A stretch of DNA of 64,000 nucleotides from Micromussa lordhowensis (lineage: Eukaryota > Cnidaria > Anthozoa > Scleractinia > Lobophylliidae): the NCBI GenBank assembly GCA_964020085.1, contig OZ026601.1:14762530-14826529 (forward strand), written 5' to 3'. The notes under the pieces are model-generated. The model was not told where the DNA came from. It was given only the letters and a program-made list of their open reading frames with translations, and made no database searches. Positions 1-11,975 of the stretch are shown in pieces (the stretch's first letter is position 1; the number at the start of each line of letters is the position of its first letter). A program made the position numbers and the translations under genes.

Positions 1-582
1 AATGTAATCAAATGGTTTTACTCTAACCCTTGGTGTATACCTCTTTAAGTATTAGAATTTTGACAAAATGCACTTGAAACTATTTTAATTTTTAATTTTT
101 ACTTGTCACCATGAAATTACCCATAATACATACTTTCTCAGCTGTTATTGATCAAACCAAACACAAATTTATATACCAGTCATAAAAAAACATGTTCCAC
201 CAAATATTATGTCTTTCATAAGGTTTTAATATTCAAGCTCTATGAATTATTATTAGAGTGGTTTTCAGTTGAGGGTCGAAAGTCTAGACAATTACTTTGG
301 TTTTGGTTTTACTAGGGTTTGAGTCTGGCTGAGTAGTCTAATTGGAAATTAATTGGTTTGGTTTTGGTTTTATGACACTCAATTGAAGACTCAAAAGATT
401 GAAAAGTGCTCTGACTACTGGTATGTTATTATTATAATTTGTTTGTCATGTTTGTGTGACAAGACAGTAATGCTCTATGAAATAGGCTTCTAGGTTTCTT
501 ACTACTTATAATTTGGGTACTTTTTTACCTTGGAATTGACTTGCCACAAGAAAATCTTCATGTTTTGTTGTTCTACCCTTAG

Positions 583-3500
583 TGTAGAGCAGGCCTATAT
601 TAATCAGCGGAAATTAGAAACAGAAGCCAAGCAGCTACAGGCTCATGCAGGTACTACATGTACAGTTTTGCTGACATTTTTTTAAAAAATTATGTCACTT
701 TTCTTGTTTTAATGTAATCCCCAGTAATTTGTTTTTTTGAAATTTTTGTGGACCTAATTTTCATGAATTTCGCAGATTTTTAGTCGATCTGTGAAAATTA
801 AATCCTGTAAAAAAAAAACTCCCGCCAATAAAAATTCTGCGAAAATTTACTCCTTTTATTTACATTACTGAATTTCAATGAAATTGGCTGCAAACAGTGG
901 AACAAAAATTACGATATGGCTTCTGTTTTTTCTGCTTTCAAGTACTGCACATGAAATTCACTGAAAATTATTCCCAGAAGTAAGTCTGAAATCCAAATTC
1001 GTGAAAATTTGTTCCCACAAAACTCTAAAAATCCAAAATCCGCGAAATTAAACTTTCGCAAAATTTCATGCTACACTGCACATTACTTTAAAAATGTGTC
1101 ATTCTTCAGTGATATAAACTGTAGTTGTATGATTGTTAGGATATTGACAGGTTAATTCTTTTGTTATGTGGTTGTAGACCAATTTCAAAGGTCCTGAATG
1201 TGCACCTTACTTTCTCAAAGTTATTAATGTATATCTTTATTGTGATATTTGTTTGGCTTTTTTTTACAACAGGGCTTGAGACTAATATCCCATTCACACC
1301 AACAAAACATGTCTAATTAAACAAAGTTTAATGAAACTGTGTTTAATCAAACATGGTTAACTGATCAACCGGTTCAAACCGAACAACAAGAGCTGACAAC
1401 AACGCAGCCTCATGTTCATGCTTAGCCTCGCGTTCATGTAATTGTCTTGCAGCTGCCGTTGCCTCTGTCTTCATAGTCTGCAGCTCGAAGATATGCCGCA
1501 ATTTGTAGTCATATAGGCTATTTTCTGTGCATGATTTTAGCTTGGAGCTGGATATTCTCGTCTTCCCACTTTTCATGTAACAGGAGGGTTTCTTTGTGCT
1601 CCCAAACTCTCCCATGAGTTTTGGTTTCTGCCACCATTTTGAATGTGTTTTATTAAGCACGATTGTTAAACTACCTCGCAAGGTAGTTTTGTTAAACATG
1701 ATTTTAGACATGTTTTGTTAAACGCGCCCGCATTGTGAACGGCCAGTCTTATTAAATCTGTTTATCAAAACAAGTTTTAAACATGTTTAAGCTTTGGTGT
1801 GAATGGGGTATAAGTTTCTAATTTAGTTGACTAGTGGCTAGGGACAAGTTTTATTCTACTAGTAAAACTTATTTTTCCCAAACTTGTCAAATCATTATTT
1901 TTTGCTACAGCTACAAAGACTTTTACAACAGTGCAAGTTTTTGCTTTAGAGTGAGTGACATATTAGACAGTGTTGGAACATCAATCTTGATGAAGTGGTT
2001 GATTGTTATAGAACATCACCTATTGGTACTCAAATGCTTCAGATGAAAACAGTTATGAAGGTGTGCTATTGAGGCACTTCAGCTAAATAATATTTACCAG
2101 AACTAATTGCAGTTGAGATGGTCAATCTCATTTATTTTATTTAGAAATATAAGGGTATTCTTTTCTTTTTCCATCCTCAGCACGGTTTTCTAAACAAACA
2201 GTGCAATGGCTACACATGCTAGAGGCATTCAATAAAGCATTAAAGGTAAATTTTTAATTCTTTCTGCAGCCAAGTAAAACTAATCAGAGATAAATGGTTC
2301 ATTAAGGTTTTTCTTTTTTTTTCATTTGTAAGTGTTTTTAATTTAAGACATAAGGTATAGCGTTATGTAACATGGAAAGATACACTTCAATAAGATTTTG
2401 ATGTATCTTGATGGAAACATGTTTGTTTTATGCACAGCTTGGAATCTTCTTAATCCTACTTTTAACAAGCTGATCCAGGGCTTAAAATTGGAAATGAATG
2501 ACCTCTATTTTAATAATTAACTATCTTTTCAGCCATGTGTTTATTAATTACCATCTGCTCGTTTCGGTGATTGATAATGTGCGATTATTACATGTATACC
2601 AATTTAATAAATGTACCGCAAAAATACATCAAAAGGTGATAATGGCATGCTCTGTTCCTGCCAGGCAATGGCCAAGTATTAATATAACCTTGGGTCTAAG
2701 GCCGGGGGCTTTCAAACTTTGAGATGTATAATGGTATCATGCTTTGACCTTCAGATTTCCAGCTGCAGGTTTGAATTTTGGAGTACAGTGGATATAAATG
2801 GGTACTTCTAGTTAGTATAGAAACAGCCAAGTTCTACTCAAGCTGCAACCTCACAAATGTGATTCAAATTTGGTCAAGGAGTGCCTAACAGGTTGTCACC
2901 TGAGTTCAGACTATAGGCAGCCATACTTTATTATATTGATCCCGGTTAAACAGAAAACTTGCCAGATTAATCTTCAACCCTTTACGTGGCAACAATCGAG
3001 TGTAGTTTAGAACCAAAGTTAAGTCAATTGTGATAGATTGGATTCGAATTGTTCCATTTGTGCTTGCACAACAAGCATAATTAATCTTTAGTCAGTACCC
3101 ACTCCGCTGTTTTCTATTGTAAACTCGCGAATCTGATTGGCTCTTTCATCCTTTAGTATAAATTTACCAGCGTTCAGATTTCACGAATGCCATTCTCTTA
3201 TTGCCGCTTTCTCTACTCACTATCTGTTCTGTTGATAGTGAGTGAGTGGCCAAGCACTGTGCGCTTGGTGATATAACGGCGGCCGCTTCTTTGCGTTTTT
3301 AAAATGTCTGTGAAGAGGATTGAAATAAAATTGCTTCTAAATTGAGAATTTGTGCGTAAAAAATTAGATTATTCGCTCCATCACGTGATAAGAAATCTCG
3401 AACACACAATCTAATCGTTAAATAGAAAACTCGGACTTGTAGTCTAATTGTTAATTAAAGCGTAGAAGAAGTTTTGTAAAGTATTCATTTCTAGTTGTTG

Positions 3501-5459
3501 CACCGCAAAATTAAACAATTTTTGACGCAAAATGTAACAATTTTTTAACAGAAATTGTAACAACTTTTTAACGCAGAATGTAACCGCTTCTTTAAGGCGG
3601 GGGTAAACATGAATAGGCGTGAAATTTGAGGTAATATAAAAAAGGAAATTGTTAGGATTAAGATGGGTTGGAAACACTAATTCTTCACTTCAAATTTCAA
3701 TTTTCCAAATCCATCAAATCTTCAACATTTCATATTTTCCTCAATTTAACCTATCCTTTGAGTAAAAACTTCTCTTTCCCAAAATGTCCAAAAATCACCC
3801 AAAAATTTACACAAAACCGCCAAACAGTGGTTAACAAGAACATGGATGGATGGACGGACACGGAGTTGGTGTGACAAACAGGAGCAACAAGAGTACATTT
3901 TGAATTGGTCATGTGACCATTAAGTTTGCATAACTTGACTGACAGGCGATGTTAATCTTGACAAGAAAGATGATATGTCTAAATTTCCTTCTTTATATAT
4001 TAAGATCATAGTTGTTACATTTTGCTGTGTCAACTTTTGCGTTTAAGAAACTGTTACATTTTGCGATAAAAAGTTGTGAAGAGTTAAAGAAATTGTTACC
4101 ACCAAAACAGGTAGACTGTTTTTTTTGGAGACGCACTTGAGCACATTCCTTCGCGCGCTGTGTAGCTCAGGTGTTTTTCCAAAATTTTGAAACGCACGGA
4201 CTCGTGAATCGGTATCGATCAGCAACTTCCGTAAACTGTCCTCCAAAATACCCCGATGCTGGATCCCCCCCCACCTTCAGCAATAATAGAATCACTTATG
4301 CTACCTCGTAGGTTATCGTCCATGCTTTTCCCACAGATAAAAGATCTTCCATTTAGCCCGCCATTGCCAGGTATTTTCTGGGTTGTTCCAAAAAACAATG
4401 TACTACCTGTTTCGGTAGTACATTTTACGTCAAATCAGTCACTCTGTCTGTCACTCACTCAGAGTTACCTTGTCAGTCGGTCAGCCAGATAGTCAGTCAG
4501 TCACTCTGACAGGCACTCAGTCTGTCTATCTGTCAGTCAGTCAGTCACTCTGTCAGTCAGTCAGTCAGTCAGTCAGTCAGTCACTCTGTCAGTCAGTCAG
4601 TCAGTCAGTCTGTCTGTCTGTCAGTCACTCTGTCAGTCAGTCAGTCAGTCTGTCTGTCTGTCAGTCACTCCGTCAGTCAGTCAGTCAGTCAGTCAGTCAG
4701 TCACTCTCTCAGTCAGTCAGTCTGTCTGTCTGTCAGTCACTCTGTCAGTCAGTTATTCAGTCAGTCACTCACTCTGTCAGTCAGTCAGTCAGTCACATAG
4801 ATGGTCAGTCAGACAGGCAGGCAGTCAGATAATCAATCAATTAATGAAAAGATAAGTTCAGTAACTATTAAATAAATAAATATAAATAAACCAAGAAATA
4901 AAAGCATGGATATTTTAAGCCTTCAGCATCACGCTGTGGAACCTGTTTGAGAGCTAAAGAAAATCTCCTTATATCCATCATAGGAACTAGGAGATGTTGA
5001 AAACTGGTCAAGAGTAATAGAGGCAGATATGACAGCCATAGCAAGTGCCTTGGAATATGCTTATAAAGGTACAGTTTACTTTCGTGGGTCCTCTTATGTG
5101 CTGCTGAAATTGAGACATCATCAGGCTGCCTAGCTGTGCATGTGAACTTTCAAGTTTTGGTTCAAATTCTGTTTGCTCCATTCAAAGTGACGATAATATA
5201 CCTTGTGAGTCGTGTGCGACAGCAAAATCAAATGGCTGCTAATGTTGACTTTTTAATTTCTAAGTTAGTAAGAACCAACTTGATATGTTTCTTTGTCTTC
5301 TCAAATGGTTGTGACTTGAAGCAATAAGTTTGGCCTGTATAAGATTGTCTGCTGATTTTGTTCCTCATTCGAAGTCACATTATTTGCTGTAGATCTTCTT
5401 TTGTTTGTTTGTTGATTTTTTTCTATTTTATTTCAGGAGATGGTCCTAAAAGTTCATAA
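583..5459 (+). CDS. BLOC1S1: BLOC-1 subunit 1 (BLOS1/GCN5L1), last four coding exons
   Basis: Exons are 583-650, 2181-2245, 4984-5068 and 5437-5459 (stop TAA 5457-5459); all junctions are GT-AG and the frame is continuous across them. The joined product contains QAYINQRKLETEAKQL, then ARFSKQTVQWLHMLEAFNKA, then ELGDVENWSRVIEADMTAIA and ALEYAYKG. This matches in order the C-terminal two thirds of animal BLOC1S1 as I recall it (QAYMNQRKL, GDVENWARSIE, ALEYVYKG). BLOC1S1 is a small coiled-coil subunit of BLOC-1 and BORC, acting in endosome-lysosome and lysosome-related organelle biogenesis and positioning; it has also been linked to mitochondrial protein acetylation. The protein N-terminus lies upstream of the window, so the gene is 5'-partial. 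The C-terminus is short (GDGPKSS). Introns of 1.5 and 2.7 kb are filled with mobile-element remnants. Confidence 0.93.
651..1288. other. AT-rich part of BLOC1S1 intron
   Basis: No coding signal. Positions about 735-1075 hold several degenerate short motifs of the kind cgaaatt/aatttcgca in both orientations, suggesting an old interspersed repeat, but I could not define its ends. Confidence 0.3.
1289..1807. mobile_element. DNA transposon remnant with terminal inverted repeats
   Basis: The left end reads cccattcacaccaa (from 1289) and the right end ttggtgtgaatgggg (1794-1808), an inverted repeat of about 14 bp. Just inside are further matching motifs of the type aaacatgttt/tgtttaa in both orientations. 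The element is about 520 bp, sits inside a BLOC1S1 intron and carries a broken Myb/SANT-like coding remnant on the minus strand. A target-site duplication is not clear. It is best read as a non-autonomous derivative of a transposon that encoded a Myb/SANT protein, a feature of Harbinger-type elements among others. Confidence 0.65.
1518..1637 (-). pseudogene. Myb/SANT-like DNA-binding domain fragment of a transposon
   Basis: On the minus strand, from an ATG at 1637-1635 to a stop at 1520-1518, the frame reads ...RVWEHKETLLLHEKWEDENI... This resembles the start of the Myb/SANT-like (MADF-type) domains of transposon-associated proteins, where a conserved W is followed by LL and then W(E/D)DE(N/S)IQ. 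A second frame is open through the same DNA (1343-1711), which suggests a frameshift in an older, longer gene. Only about 40 residues are readable, so it is a relic. Confidence 0.45.
3095..3432 (+). repeat. ATTAGATTA-family repeat, diverged copy 1
   Basis: Starts near gttttctattgtaaactcgc and ends near ctaatcgttaaatagaaa. Landmarks shared with the better copies at 14590-14888 and 60024-60322: a 'gatagtgagtgag' segment, 'cttctttgcgtttttaaaatgtctgtgaagaggatt', and 'aattagattattcgctc' before a short hairpin. Short terminal motifs TTCTAT/ATAGAA bound the copy. Confidence 0.55.
3437..4105. repeat. Element with TGTTACATTTTGCG arrays at both ends, copy 1
   Basis: The left part (about 3500-3600) repeats motifs such as gacgcaaaatgtaacaat, and the right part (about 4012-4100) carries the same motif inverted (gttacattttgcg). 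The interior of about 400 bp is not recognisable. The same organisation occurs at about 51175-51800. This fits a non-autonomous DNA transposon with subterminal repeat arrays; I could not define exact termini. Confidence 0.5.
4436..4830. repeat. (TCAG)n-type microsatellite
   Basis: Near-continuous CAGT/CTGT tetranucleotide repeat with occasional cact and ctct variants, in the last large BLOC1S1 intron. It creates an artificial Ser-Gln-Val-rich open frame on the + strand that is not a gene. Confidence 0.95.
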
Positions 5460-6072
5460 CAGTCGTCTATAATTGCCACCTTGAATCCCATGATTTACTG
5501 AGCCGACAGAGTCTGAACGGTGCGCAAATGCTTTCACTCATCAAATGATGTTTACCCATCTTCTCGGTCCTATCATGGTTGTTGAGCAAAATTTACATTG
5601 TTCATTGTAAAGTACGAAAGAATACACGAAAAGTGTTTGCGTATAAATTAATTTTAACCTGAATTTGTTTCCATGTTGATTGTGTCAGTTGTTGTTGTAG
5701 GGTACCTCCCTGATAGCGCTCCAATAACGTTAGCTACTGTGCTTAAATACAGGGCTGCTTTGTCTTTCTTTCTTTCTCTTCTTAAGTTTTCCTATTCCCA
5801 TAAACGAGCATAATAGCAATTCCAATTCTGTATCAGAGAAGTAAATAATCACTGTCCAGAACCTGAGCTGAACCCAGTAAAATAAATAAACTTGTTCTAG
5901 TGTCATGACTAGTACCATCCGAGATGGTGGTCAACAACTAAGAATGCTGTACTCATAAGTTTTCAAATGCATAGTTTTATGAGTGAGTATTTTTTCTAAG
6001 GATAGTTGTAAGACTCTAAAAGCTCGTTCTTACCCCACCCCCCACCCCCCCAAAAAAATAATAATAATAAGC

Positions 6073-6230
6073 AATAATTGGATGAGGTTTTGTGATATCC
6101 GGAATAATCAAGCTCGAGGCAAGTGTACACACTTGTATTACACGTACACACACTGATTACACGCGTATTACACGTGTATTACACTTGCCGAGACCTTGAT
6201 TACCGGATATCACAAAAACCTCCAATTATT
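6073..6230. mobile_element. Hairpin MITE
   Basis: The two ends form an inverted repeat of about 28 bp: left aataattggatgaggttttg then tgatatccgg; right ccggatatcacaaaaacc then tccaattatt. Inner arms also pair (caagctcgaggcaagtg with cacttgccgagaccttg). The centre is a short run of acacgtgtattacac repeats. No coding capacity. Confidence 0.75.
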
Positions 6231-7084
6231 GTTTTATCATACATTGTTTTATGGAAAACATACAAAAACTATGGGCAAACACACCAAGCGTCACTGGCAA
6301 CTCAACTTTCGCGCTCTTTAGGCAAAGCACTGCGCGCTGCGCACGGTACAAAATCACGTGAATTCTCAAAATAAGCAGGGGGCTCTTGGCCAATCAGACT
6401 GCTGATTGTGAGTACAATGTATAATAATAATAGTAATTCAGGACGCCCGATTTTCTCAACCATCTCCGATCTCCCCACTACGATTAATAATGGACGTTCC
6501 CTTGTATCATAATTTTCATCTTAGGATGGTTTGAGAAATTTTTAATATTATTTCAATGTTTACGTTGAGAGATTTACATTGAATACTTCAACAAAGCGGT
6601 CCGCTTGGATCCACTCAGATCGGAAAGTGTTTCAGCGATCCCGCAATCATTGTAAAAGGCCACCTCTCTACAACGACAACGTCGGCATCGAGGTCGGCGG
6701 CGGGAGCTGGGTCGAGGAAGGCAATGGTCACTGTGATGGTAGCGATCATATGGCAATTCAGTTAATACATACGCATGCACACAACCATCCGGCCCGGAAA
6801 CCAGGCGCGGATCCATACCGGTTTTCACCGTTTTACGGAAATCGGTCAGATATTTCAGAATTACTCAGAAACTCCAAAAAGGGGACTTAAGGAATAAAAA
6901 AAATCCATAACATTTCCTAAGGAAACACGGCCCTGGACCCCTCTAGAAGGCACTCGTTGGTTCGGAAATCGGTCACCGTTTATCCTGGATCCGCGCCTGG
7001 AAACAGATAATATTTTTCATTGTGTAAGAACGTCTAATTTTCGAACTGAGATTGAACGTTGTTTTCCAAGGCCTAGTCCAGTAC

Positions 7085-7330
7085 TGGCGCCTCTCTCTGT
7101 CACGCAACCGTTGTTTTTGTTTTAGTGTGCACGGAAAACATTATGAAAACGGAGCTTTTCCAAAACGATGGCGTCATGATAATGGTGTGAATTCCCTGCC
7201 CGAGTTTTCCTCAAACGCAGATCCGAAATGACCGGTGATTGTTGCGTTTTTGAATTTCTCCGGCGTAGTGTGGACTGAAAACATTTGATGCGTTTTCAAA
7301 TTTTTCCGGCGCAGTGTAGTCATTCAACCA
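7085..7330. repeat. Relic of a GTCCACAC-type MITE
   Basis: Contains agtgtgcacggaaaac, aacggagcttttcc, ggcgtagtgtggactgaaaa and gcgcagtgtagtcattc, the same vocabulary (gtgtggac, gttttcaaa, cggcg) as the clearer element at 42839-43267. Ends not resolved. Confidence 0.4.
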
Positions 7331-8874
7331 GAGTTTATACTATTCTTGTAAGAAGCTTTTTTTCTTCAACATACAATTCTGTGTACGTTTTCGATTGGCA
7401 CAGAAAGCAGCATTCACTACCTGATACCAGATTTACCAGATCTTTTAAATAGCTGTTAATCATAATCTCCAATTGAAGTTGTAATTACCGTTCAATAAGT
7501 GATAACATTGTGTTCCCTAGTGTCATGAGCGTATTTTCCCAAGGTAAAGGTTGAATGTTGCTTGCAATCAGTTAAGACATCTATTGTCGGGTCATCTATG
7601 GATTATAGAGTGAGGCTGATTGGATCATAATCGGATGAGACTATGATTTGACTGTAATAAAAGCACTTCTTTCACTTATTTTTAGCTCTCAGTTCGTTCG
7701 CTTGGTTGTTAGTCAAATTGCTCATCCCAGTCTGTTTTCGAGGACGTTTTTAATAGTAGAAGCAAAACAGATTAAATGCGTTAAAACACTCGAGTCTCAT
7801 CCTGTTCAAAAACAGAGGCTGCCAAAAAAGATATCGATGAGCCTGAGTTCGTGCGGTTGAAGGTGTCTGTTTACGTAAAACACTGACTGCGATGACTTCC
7901 AACCTTGTCACTTGTCTTACTTTACGATTTACATATCAAAAGATTTCTTACTTAATTTCTGGCTGTGATGATTAGCAAATATGAAGATCTACTAATGGAA
8001 CTTTGTAACGTCACGTTCAATAAGATGAACTAGCAGTAACAGATAAATATGTGGCTCAGTGTCAAAGGAAGTAATACAGTATGTCATGCACACAAGGGCT
8101 GTAAATGGATTTTTAATCGCTATTGTGTGTACCAGCTGTTAAGAATTCAATGAAATGTAAAGTTCACTTTTGGGAACCTTGGTGCATTTCTGTCGGGCAA
8201 CCCGAGTTGAACAAACTAGCAAACAAATGACGGGCCTGTGTCTGTATGAGTCAGAGCCTACGAGTGTCCCTTTTGGAGAATCTGGAGAGGCAGACCGACA
8301 AAGGTATACTGCTTTGTTATCCTTTGATTTTTTTACTTGGGATTAAACAATTGCTGGATAAAGTGGTTCTCGAACCTTCCAATCGAACTTATCGCCGAGA
8401 AGAAAACATTCAAAGCAACAACATGTGAATATGTTTTGCTAAATGAGCAAGATCTCGTTTGTTGACATTGCTTCTCCAGCGAGCCTCACTTTGCGTCAGA
8501 ACAAAGTCAAATAATTATTGCTGGAAACATGGTTATGTCGACGCAAGCGATAATTGTGTTTTAATTTAGTTTAGTTCTATGGGATAAAAAGAAATCGTCG
8601 ATCTATGTTCTACCAAGAGGTTCTGTCCTTCCTCTCCTCTCGGCCTGCACTCTTACACTTCTACCGTGGCGGCCGCAAAACAGAATCGAATACCCTGGTT
8701 TATCATTGCCAGCGGGCGGTTAATTAAAAGCTCCTCTTATAATATTACATTACTGTTTATCGCAGTACTTCAAGCCGACAATTGTTAAAACAAGTTACAT
8801 TAATGATCGAAATTCACGGTATATGGTTGACTCGAAACCGAGCCCTCGGCAGTTCGAATCTCGCGCGAACTAGC

Positions 8875-8957
8875 TAGCTCTAAACGTCAGCTTTCGAATC
8901 TCTTTATGGTGGCCAATTCACGTTATCAAATCAGTTGATAAAACCAAATTAGCTAGT
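8875..8957 (+). repeat. Penelope-type 3'-end relic
   Basis: The stretch with aaacgtcagctttcgaatc, tctttatggtggccaattca and gttgataaaaccaaat matches, in inverted orientation, the segment at 38472-38590. I recall this tail type (ctctgacgaagg...gaaacgtcagc) as common at the ends of Penelope-like elements in invertebrates. Only the tail is present here. Confidence 0.4.
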
Positions 8958-11900
8958 TTCACCCTCGGTAAGTTAAACCCTCGATTTATTCGACCTCTCG
9001 CTGACTGTCAAGGTGATTTTTCCCCATTTTCGTTATAAAGTTACCCTCGATAAATTACGTGTAATTAGTCAAAGCTCTCCAGAATCATGGACAGAAATAG
9101 ACTGCATAATATACAGATTATTTCTGAAAAAAAACAGTAATTTATGTAACTTTTAACTTGCTTTAGTTTGTCTTATTCCCTTTGGATATGCCGCCATGTA
9201 ACAAACCCGGTTAAAACGACTAAAACGCACTCTCTTTTATTCTCAAATTGTTGCCATTTCCGAATAACTCGAATTCCTAATAAGGTGAACCTTTCTTGAC
9301 TTCCTTTTAGGCTCGAATTTTCGGGGGTCAGCCGCAATTCTTCAAATAGCACATGCTAGCAAAGTTCTCAGACTTTTGAGTCTGAACATAACTGCTTTCG
9401 AAGTTTGAAAATCAGCAACATTGACGAAATTATACGGTAAGAACGACTTAACAATATCTTGGGCTCAGTACGTAATCGCTATTGTACAGGACTACCAAAT
9501 TGTCACAACAATCAGACATTTATTTGGTTTGATTCAATTTATAATCCCTGAAAGGTACATCTAATGTGATGGCTTAAGGCTTGTGTCTTTCCTTGCAATA
9601 TTGTTGGATAGAAGTAATTATACAATGTCTAAACATGCATGTAAACAACGCAAAATATCAGACATCTGAGAAGCATTTCTTTAGCAGCTATATATAAACC
9701 ATAAATTGAAATGTGATGTCACGCGTGTTTAGGAGATAACTGTAGTGCAAGTGATACTTCTGCGAGGGCGTTACAGTCGTCCTGCACTTGGGCGTGGTGG
9801 CGCCGATGACGTCATATCTTTTAGACTGTCAAACAGCATGAAGTGAGTTTTTTTAGGCTGCAAAATTAACCCTCCCCCACTGAATATTTGATGCGGCGAT
9901 CTATCATGAGAGGAGAGTTCACAAGCAAAATACGCCTTGTATCGCGCCGTTCATAGATCAAGCTCAATGTGTCGTGTGTTGCTTCACGCACAAGCCGGTT
10001 TGTATTTACAAGCCCCTCTCTATGTTTGAATATATTTAGGAACATCTTTACAAAGGAGTGGAAAAGCTCCATAAAGCGAATTTTTAATCAAGAACCTAAA
10101 CAAATTGATAATTGTTTATATCCGAAGGAAGGTAAAATTTTTCATCGTTTTAAACTGATCGAAACTAATGTTACTCTTTTTATTCAACTTTTGCTTAACT
10201 GTTTCTCAATTTGTCATTTTTACTGACGTGATTCTGCCCTCTAACTATGCAAAATCGAAAACGAACGTTAAATATCACTTCCCAGTTTATTCAAATCATT
10301 GCTCAGTGTCTTCTCTATTCTTGGTGAAATATCGGTTCAGTTTTCTCGATGAGTTACGTAGAGTTATATTACGGGGCGAGGAGCATTTTAGATTCACGAC
10401 CTTTAACTGTCCAGTGGTTGTCCTTCGCATAGCACTGATTTGTTTTACAAGCCCTTCATGTGAACAAAATTCAAAACTGAACAGAACACGAAATAGTGAA
10501 AGCTGTAATATTGCATTCCTGTCAAAAATGCCGTATGTCAATAAACTAGAAAAAGATCACTAAATGAAATCTTTTACTTTACCGCTCCAAATCTGTTATT
10601 TTTCTAGTCCGGAGTTGATGTTACTATTTGTGGAAAGATCAAAGATAGAGGTCCGGCAAAATTTATGAACCTTCAGTTTCTTTAACGGTTTATTGGGGTT
10701 TTTAATACTGGAACTTGAATTGGAGACAAAAGATCACAGGAAATTGTTTTTTGTTGACGTTTAGGATCTAAACGCTCAACAAGAAATAATCATCAGATTT
10801 CCTCTATTTCCCAGTGCACAATTCAAAGCCGGTATCTTTCATCCATTCTTTTGTTGGATTCTCAGAAATAATGAAAAAATTCTTAATCTAGCAGAATTGT
10901 ATATAACTTAGGTTTTGATAACTAATCGGTTAAATGTCTTTATTTATCCTTCAGGATTTTTGGCAATTTCGAGACTTAAAATAATACTTTACTCTGCATT
11001 ATCTTAGCATGATATTGCATGCTAGGTCTTACAACAGCAACTGAACAGAGCACGCAAGGCATTACCTGTTTAATCACTGACTCAAGCTATATGATGACTT
11101 CCAAGTCCTGTTGGTTATTAATTAAATCTGTAATGTTGCTTGTTTTGACTACGTGCTAGGAATGACTGAGACCAACCCAACAGTAAGTTAAGATGTTTTC
11201 ACTGACTGTTCATATTCAAGTGGGAGAGTCAGTTCTGAACAAAGAAATATAAAGTGCGCCTGCAAAATGGTTGTTGCTTATCATCTTTCTATCGCCATTT
11301 TTCAAGGCCATTAACAAAGACCGATTGTTTTCTTTCGGAGATAACTAGTTTAAACTACATGCAGGTGCTAGAACGAGCCGATCTTATTTGCTGTAGGAGA
11401 GTAAATAAATTCTTCAGATAATGTCGCCATTCTCTGTCAGTTGAACCAAAATAACAAAACTGAATATTCAAGTTTGCTGAAAGTATTCTAATCAGATAAT
11501 GTAGTTTTAACACATTTGGTATTAATAAAAAGCTTCCTCCTTAAGTATTGATTTTATTCGCCGCTTATCCTTGAAACCCATAATGTTAAATTACATGTCA
11601 TATAATTACTTTTTCGCATGAGAAATTGTAATTCAGGACCTTTTAGGTCATGTGAAGATTGCTTATACAGTTAATGTGAATGGCGCCTGATGGTCTGAAA
11701 AAACTGAGACGTAAGAGTTATCACTTGTCAAAGAAACCATCGATGTCTTTTATGACTCCGTTTCCCTAATGATAATAACCTCAAGACTGGCCGATTACAT
11801 TTCATGTAGTTTTCTCCTTTTCACAGATAACTTCAGTTGAGCAGTCCCAGCAATTCTAAGCTGTTTTTGCATTTTGGCAGTCTGGCCAAACACAAGTGGG

Positions 11901-11975
11901 AAGATCATTACTGGCGGTTCCAATCGTCGCGGGAAAAAAGCGAAATACGAGGTAAACTTGACAAGTTACTGAAAC

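Larger units (their letters stand above)
5460..11975. other. Intergenic region BLOC1S1 to GPCR
   Basis: Apart from the repeats listed separately (6073-6230, 7085-7330, 8875-8957), I see no supportable gene in this 6.5 kb. Open frames up to 131 codons occur (for example 10168-10563) but have no recognisable domain. The promoter and any 5' untranslated exon of the downstream GPCR should lie in its right part; no motif stood out. Confidence 0.5.

Noticed and set aside
4470..4832. 120-codon Ser/Gln/Val-rich open frame
   Set aside because: It is a translation of the TCAG microsatellite; a period-4 repeat without stops is open in every frame of its kind.
6579..6890. Overlapping open frames on both strands near 6.6-6.9 kb
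   Set aside because: GC-rich patch with no domain, no splice signals and no similarity I can name.
10168..10563. 131-codon open frame
   Set aside because: No family resemblance, AT-rich composition and overlapping open frames on the other strand; most likely chance.
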